From positions 1 to 38,774 of the forward strand of contig JANYEY010000044.1 in assembly GCA_025359685.1 (NCBI GenBank): 38,774 nt of DNA, read 5' to 3'. The DNA is from Sphingomonadaceae bacterium. GTDB taxonomy: Bacteria > Pseudomonadota > Alphaproteobacteria > Sphingomonadales > Sphingomonadaceae. Positions 35,262 through 38,774 of the stretch are shown here, in pieces. The position numbers were made by a program, and so were the translations under genes. The notes beneath the pieces were generated by a model. The model did no database searches and was not told the DNA's origin. It saw only the letters and a program-made list of their open reading frames with translations. Positions within the stretch are counted from its first letter, which is position 1, and every line of letters begins with the position of its first letter.

Positions 35262-36056
35262 GTGACAGCGATCCTGATTTTCGGCTGCGGTAACATGGGC
35301 GGGGCGATGCTGACCGGTTGGCTGGCCTCGGACCTGCCGCTCACGATTACCGTCGTCGATCCTGCGGTGCATGAAGTCCCGGCCGAGGTAAGGTTGCTGC
35401 GGCAAGTTCCAGCGGAGCACTTCGACGTGGTCCTGCTGGGGATCAAACCGCAGCTGCTGGGCGAAGCTGCGCCCATGCTCGCTTCTGCCATCGCGCCGGA
35501 CACGGTGCTGCTGTCGGTGTTGGCCGGAGCGGAACTGGCCAGCCTGGCCGGTATCTTCCCGATCAACGGCGGGATCGTGCGGGTCATGCCGAACTTGGCG
35601 GCGGCCATCGGCAAGGCGCCGATTGGCCTGTTCGGTTTGATGTCAGACGCAGCGCGCGATCAGGTGAGCAGATTGATGGCGCCGCTCGGCACCTCCGAAT
35701 GGCTTGCACGCGAGGATGATCTTGACGCGGTTACTGCGCTGGCCGGTTCGGGCCCGGCCTTCGTCTATCGCTTCATCGACGCATTGGCGGAAGGTGGCAC
35801 CGCGCTTGGCCTCGACCCAGCGCAGGCTCAGCGGCTGGCATTGAGCATGGTCCAAGGCGCGGCCGTGCTCGCAGCCGGGGCGGGTGAACCACCGGCCGAA
35901 CTGGCGCGCCGGGTCACCAGCCCGGGGGGCACAACCGCCGCAGGGCTGGCGGTGCTCGATGCCGATGGCGCGCTCCAGCGCCTCGTTGCAGCCACCCTGA
36001 AAGTAGCGGCAGAGCGCGGGGCCGAACTTGCTGCTGCGGCACGCGGGCCAAGCTGA
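35262..36056 (+). CDS. proC: Pyrroline-5-carboxylate reductase
   Basis: Last step of proline biosynthesis: NAD(P)H reduction of pyrroline-5-carboxylate. 264 residues from a GTG at 35262 with GAGAGG nine bases upstream. The open frame continues 35 codons further up, but those residues precede the FGCGNMGGAML dinucleotide loop and are not family-like. Other marks are VRVMPNLAAAIGKAP, the long DAVTALAGSGPAFVYRFIDALAEGG signature and RRVTSPGGTTAAGL near the C-terminus. The family is usually about 265-275 residues. It is preceded by the repeat-rich 191-bp gap. Confidence 0.95.
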   Translation: MTAILIFGCGNMGGAMLTGWLASDLPLTITVVDPAVHEVPAEVRLLRQVPAEHFDVVLLGIKPQLLGEAAPMLASAIAPDTVLLSVLAGAELASLAGIFPINGGIVRVMPNLAAAIGKAPIGLFGLMSDAARDQVSRLMAPLGTSEWLAREDDLDAVTALAGSGPAFVYRFIDALAEGGTALGLDPAQAQRLALSMVQGAAVLAAGAGEPPAELARRVTSPGGTTAAGLAVLDADGALQRLVAATLKVAAERGAELAAAARGPS

Positions 36057-36163
36057 TACAATCTGCGACAGCCCGGTTGTCCGGTTTCGCTTGAAACCTC
36101 GGCCGACAGCGCCGATATTTACATCCAGCGGCCTATCTTGGACCGCTAACAGGAGTTTGATCC

Positions 36164-36907
36164 ATGTCTGAATGGAACGATCCGCAGACCACGCGCAGCC
36201 CGTTTGGCGCGGGCGCGCAGCTTAACCCCGCGATGGTCGGCAGCGCAGCGCGCGATGACGGCCTGCGCAGCTACATGCTGTCAATTTACAACTACATGGC
36301 CTCGGGCGTGCTGCTTTCGGGCGTTGTGGCGCTGTTGTTCGCGCGTTCGGGCATGGCCGAAGCCACCTTTGGCTCGCCGCTGCGCTGGTTGATCGCGCTC
36401 GCCCCGCTCGGGTTCGTGATGGCGATGAGCTTTGGTCTCAACCGGATGCAGACCTCGACGCTGAAGATGCTGTTCTGGGGCTTTTCGGTGGCGATGGGGC
36501 TGTCGCTCTCGTCGATCTTCTTCATCTACACCGGACCATCGATCGCGCTGACCTTCTTCGCCACCGCCGGGGCCTTCGCCGGCCTCAGCCTCTATGGCTA
36601 CACCACCAAGCGCAATCTCTCGGCGATGGGCTCGTTCATGGTCATGGGCCTGATCGGGATCATCATTGCGATGCTGCTCAACATGCTCCTCCAGTCGAGC
36701 GCGATGGCGCTGGCGATTTCGGTGCTGGGTGTGCTGATCTTTGCCGGGCTGACCGCCTGGGACACGCAGCGGCTGCGCAGCACCTATTATCAGGTGCAGG
36801 GCACCGATATGGTCCAGAAGGTCGTGATCATGGGCGCGCTCAGCCTCTATCTCGACTTCGTCAACATGTTCCAGTTCCTGCTCAGCTTCATGGGCGATCG
36901 CCGCTGA
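36164..36907 (+). CDS. Bax inhibitor-1/YccA family membrane protein
   Basis: 247 residues with seven hydrophobic helices after a 35-residue cytoplasmic N-terminus. This is the BI-1 (TMBIM) fold seen in E. coli YccA and YbhL and in the calcium-leak protein YetJ. SYMLSIYNYMASGVLLSG and the C-terminal FAGLTAWDTQRLRSTYY ... LSLYLDFVNMFQFLLSFMGDRR are characteristic, including the aspartates of the pH-sensing pair. YccA modulates FtsH; for this protein the role is family-level inference. The ribosome site AGGAG lies nine bases before the ATG. It is monocistronic, with an intrinsic terminator behind it. Confidence 0.94.
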   Translation: MSEWNDPQTTRSPFGAGAQLNPAMVGSAARDDGLRSYMLSIYNYMASGVLLSGVVALLFARSGMAEATFGSPLRWLIALAPLGFVMAMSFGLNRMQTSTLKMLFWGFSVAMGLSLSSIFFIYTGPSIALTFFATAGAFAGLSLYGYTTKRNLSAMGSFMVMGLIGIIIAMLLNMLLQSSAMALAISVLGVLIFAGLTAWDTQRLRSTYYQVQGTDMVQKVVIMGALSLYLDFVNMFQFLLSFMGDRR

Positions 36908-36931
36908 TCCCAAGCCCGGAACGGATAAGCG

Positions 36932-36970
36932 TGCCCGGCGTTCCGTAAGGTGCGCCGGGCATTTGCTTTT
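36932..36970 (+). terminator. Rho-independent terminator of the BI-1 gene
   Basis: TGCCCGGCG (36932-36940) pairs perfectly with CGCCGGGCA (36953-36961) over a 12-nt loop and is followed by TTTGCTTTT. It begins 25 bp after the stop codon. This is the clearest intrinsic terminator in the window. Confidence 0.88.
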
Positions 36971-37051
36971 CGGAGCCAGTGGCTTAGGAATTCAGACGCG
37001 TGTAATGAACGGTCTGCCAAGTGGTCGGTTACGCCAGCGGGAATGGAAATA

Positions 37052-37831
37052 ATGGGTTCGCAATTTCACAAGATCATCTTCGGGATGGCGCTGCTGCTTG
37101 CTGCGGGCGAGCTGGCGGCCAAACCCAAGAAGGTTCCGCCCCCACCCCCGCCGCCGCCGCCGCCACCTGTAGTCGTCTATATTCCGCCGCGGCCAACCCC
37201 GCCGCTGGGCGCATCGCCGCTGTTCAAGGTTCCGCTGCTGGGGACGGACGGCAAGCGTCTGTCGGTCAATTCGAACATCGGTCCGTTGCAGACGGTGTGG
37301 AACTTTCGCTCGGCCTACAACGTCGCCGCGCTGGATTGCCAGTCTGCCGAACACAATGAAGTTCTGGTCGGCTACAAGCACTTCCTCAAGGTGCACAAAG
37401 TGGCGCTGCTCAAGGCCAACCGGGCGGTCGATGCGGATTTCCGCAAGCGTTACGGCGCGGCCTACATCCGCCCGCGCGAGGCCTATATGACGCAGGTCTA
37501 CAACTATTACGCCTTCCCGCCGACGCTGCACAATTTTTGCGATGCAGCGCTGCTGATGGCGCGGGAATCGATGACTCTCAAACCCGCCGGACTAACTGCG
37601 TTTGCCGCGCGTTACCTGCCCCAGTTCGATATGATCTTCGAGAATTTCTATCATTCGTACGATCAGTACCGCGCCGACGCGGCGGCATGGGATGCAAAGT
37701 ATGCTCCGGTCACTGTGCAGCTGGCACCGCCCGCAATTGCTCCAGTCGCTGGGGTCATACCTTCACCTGCGACCACAACCACGACCCCAGCCACGACCCC
37801 AGCCACGACAACTGCTGCCCCAGGGCGCTGA
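37052..37831 (+). CDS. Unrecognised secreted protein with polyproline tract
   Basis: 259 residues from the ATG at 37052 (GCGGGA eight to nine bases upstream; an ATG at 37043 is too close to it). A signal peptide (about 1-23, MGSQFHKIIFGMALLLAAGELAA) is followed directly by KPKKV and eleven consecutive prolines. A globular alpha-helical middle (about 60-220) has paired cysteines (ALDCQS, NFCDAA) and many aromatic residues. A low-complexity Thr/Ala/Pro tail (PATTTTTPATTPATTT) ends the protein. I do not recognise the domain. Export and a wall-proximal place are inferred from the Pro-rich spacer. It stands alone between the BI-1 terminator and the tRNA. Confidence 0.78.
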   Translation: MGSQFHKIIFGMALLLAAGELAAKPKKVPPPPPPPPPPPVVVYIPPRPTPPLGASPLFKVPLLGTDGKRLSVNSNIGPLQTVWNFRSAYNVAALDCQSAEHNEVLVGYKHFLKVHKVALLKANRAVDADFRKRYGAAYIRPREAYMTQVYNYYAFPPTLHNFCDAALLMARESMTLKPAGLTAFAARYLPQFDMIFENFYHSYDQYRADAAAWDAKYAPVTVQLAPPAIAPVAGVIPSPATTTTTPATTPATTTAAPGR

Positions 37832-37890
37832 ACCGCGGCGCAGTCGATTTGGTCTTTCAAGCGCGCGGGCCATTCGCTAATGCGTCGCCT

Positions 37891-37915
37891 CGCGCAGCGG
37901 TCCGCCGCTTGCGCG
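37891..37915. other. Strong stem-loop 14 bp before tRNA-Ala
   Basis: CGCGCAGCGG, loop TCCG, then CCGCTTGCGCG with a single bulged T. There is no U-tract. It may terminate the upstream gene, or insulate or shape the tRNA precursor leader. Confidence 0.45.
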
Positions 37916-37929
37916 GGCATGCACTGAAC

Positions 37930-38005
<76 letters not shown>

Positions 38006-38065
38006 GTGCTTACTTAAACCGCTAAAACAAGATAATTCCCTTAAAACCAAGCTTTTTGGTTGGCT

Positions 38066-38089
38066 GTCTGGTACTAAGTCTGGTACTAA
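38066..38089. repeat. Perfect 12-bp tandem repeat between tRNA and integrase
   Basis: GTCTGGTACTAA occurs twice without a gap, ending 20 bp before the integrase ATG. A small AACCAA/TTGGTT hairpin precedes it at 38045-38061. Short direct repeats here are typical arm-type binding sites for an integrase or its excisionase, which is the inferred role. Confidence 0.6.
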
Positions 38090-38109
38090 ACGGCAGATCG
38101 GGATGAGGC

Positions 38110-38760
38110 ATGAAACGGGTCGAGGGCTTTAAAAATCTGTATTCCCGTGGCGGAGCATACCTCGTCAGGGTGCAGGTACCCGAACGCGATCGCGGTCGGG
38201 TTGGCGCACGGGAATTGAAGAAATCCCTCGGCAGCGACTTCGTTACGGCTAAAAAGAAGTATCCCGCTGTTTGGGCTGGGCTGCTTGCCCGTATCGAACC
38301 GACGGGTACCTCTCTGGTCGCTCATGCCCCCCACGCGCCATCCCCATCGGAAATTGATGCAGCAGTGAGCCAGTACTATCGCGGCTTGCGCTCTAACATT
38401 GCGCTGAATGGTCCCGATGACGATGGATCAAATATGTCACGCCGCGAAAAGACGGCGGCGTTGATCGAGATTGGAGTTATGCAATATACCCACGAAAAGT
38501 CGAACGCCATGGCGCTACAAGCGCGCTGGCTGTGCGACGACCAAGGGTGGGACTTGGCCGATACCAGCCCGCAGTTCCGAGAGATTTGCACGAAGCTTTT
38601 GCATGCCCGGTTGGATCGGCTGCGCGAAGCACAACACAAGGCGGTGCTGTCAGTCGGACCGCAACTCGTCTCCGATAGACGCGGCGAGGCCCAAAGCGGA
38701 CATCATCAGCTGGCAAGCGACTTCCACTCGGCCAATGCGGCCGAGCGACGTTCGCGGTAA
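38110..38760 (+). CDS. Phage-type tyrosine recombinase, N-terminal part only
   Basis: 216 residues. The N-terminus GFKNLYSRGGAYLVRVQVP ... ELKKSLGSDFVTAKKKYPAVWAGLLARI matches the DUF6538 domain that opens many tRNA-targeting phage integrases. Those enzymes are about 400-600 residues, with a core-binding domain and a catalytic domain bearing R-H-R-Y residues; none of these is present. The frame stops at 38760, 14 bp before the window edge, while both other plus frames stay open over the last 100 bp. The gene is therefore truncated or frameshifted, or it is a short relic. Base composition is visibly less GC-rich than the core genes. GAGG four bases upstream supports the ATG at 38110. Confidence 0.75.
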   Translation: MKRVEGFKNLYSRGGAYLVRVQVPERDRGRVGARELKKSLGSDFVTAKKKYPAVWAGLLARIEPTGTSLVAHAPHAPSPSEIDAAVSQYYRGLRSNIALNGPDDDGSNMSRREKTAALIEIGVMQYTHEKSNAMALQARWLCDDQGWDLADTSPQFREICTKLLHARLDRLREAQHKAVLSVGPQLVSDRRGEAQSGHHQLASDFHSANAAERRSR

Positions 38761-38774
38761 GTTTCACGGTCGAC

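Noticed and set aside
37760..37820. Repeated ccacgacccca units that look like a short repeat array
   Set aside because: They are in-frame codons for the Thr/Ala/Pro tail, without spacers; not a CRISPR array.

Overview
The window looks like a chromosomal segment of a GC-rich alphaproteobacterium, most likely of the order Sphingomonadales (Erythrobacter/Novosphingobium type). This is inferred from protein style and gene order: glnBA, an SH3 protein next to an M17 aminopeptidase, murB between murC and ddl, and a SPOR protein behind ftsZ. It cannot be proven here without a database. Nearly all of it is vertically inherited core genome. The only clear sign of mobile DNA is at the extreme right end.

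Region 1 (1-13508) is a mixed housekeeping stretch. On the minus strand lie glutamine synthetase (cut by the left edge) and PII (glnB), preceded by a near-consensus sigma-54 promoter. Behind them are argC, an SH3-only remnant of a cell-wall endopeptidase, a DOPA-dioxygenase-family protein and a leucyl aminopeptidase. On the plus strand follow a DUF3298-type lipoprotein, methionine aminopeptidase and an A/T-richer membrane protein. Next come ccmB/ccmA on the minus strand, phhB with a DUF1697 protein on the plus strand, and an SDR oxidoreductase and an AlkA-type glycosylase on the minus strand. A 2Fe-2S ferredoxin, a 153-bp inverted-repeat element, a cysteine synthase and a two-gene membrane-protein unit (12422-13508) complete the region. 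The second gene of that unit appears to use an ATT start codon.

Region 2 (13509-32566) is a complete division and cell wall (dcw) cluster. A roughly 308-bp leader carries repeated GGGA/TCCC motifs and precedes mraZ-rsmH-ftsL-ftsI-murE-murF-mraY-murD-ftsW-murG-murC-murB-ddl-ftsQ-ftsA. Thirteen of these 14 junctions overlap by 1 or 4 nt; the exception is an 8-nt gap at murF-mraY. After a 149-bp regulatory gap comes ftsZ. Together these genes make lipid II from UDP-GlcNAc-enolpyruvate onwards and build the septal machinery.

Region 3 (32567-37929) begins with a GC-rich stem-loop. It holds a secreted TPR/proline-rich/SPOR protein that is a plausible septum-binding partner of the dcw products, a YbjN-family protein, and proC behind an unusual pair of phased palindromic repeats. 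A Bax-inhibitor-1 family membrane protein with a good intrinsic terminator and an unrecognised secreted proline-rich protein follow.

Region 4 (37930-38774) is tRNA-Ala(CGC) with an encoded CCA end. A perfect 12-bp tandem repeat and the N-terminal part of a phage-type tyrosine recombinase follow. This is the classic arrangement of a genomic island or prophage integrated at a tRNA 3' end, with most of the island lying beyond the right edge. No defence system, CRISPR array or secondary-metabolite cluster is visible. The strongest leads are regulatory or structural: the mraZ leader repeats, the proC operator-like repeats, the ATT start, the SH3-only peptidase remnant and the tRNA/integrase junction.
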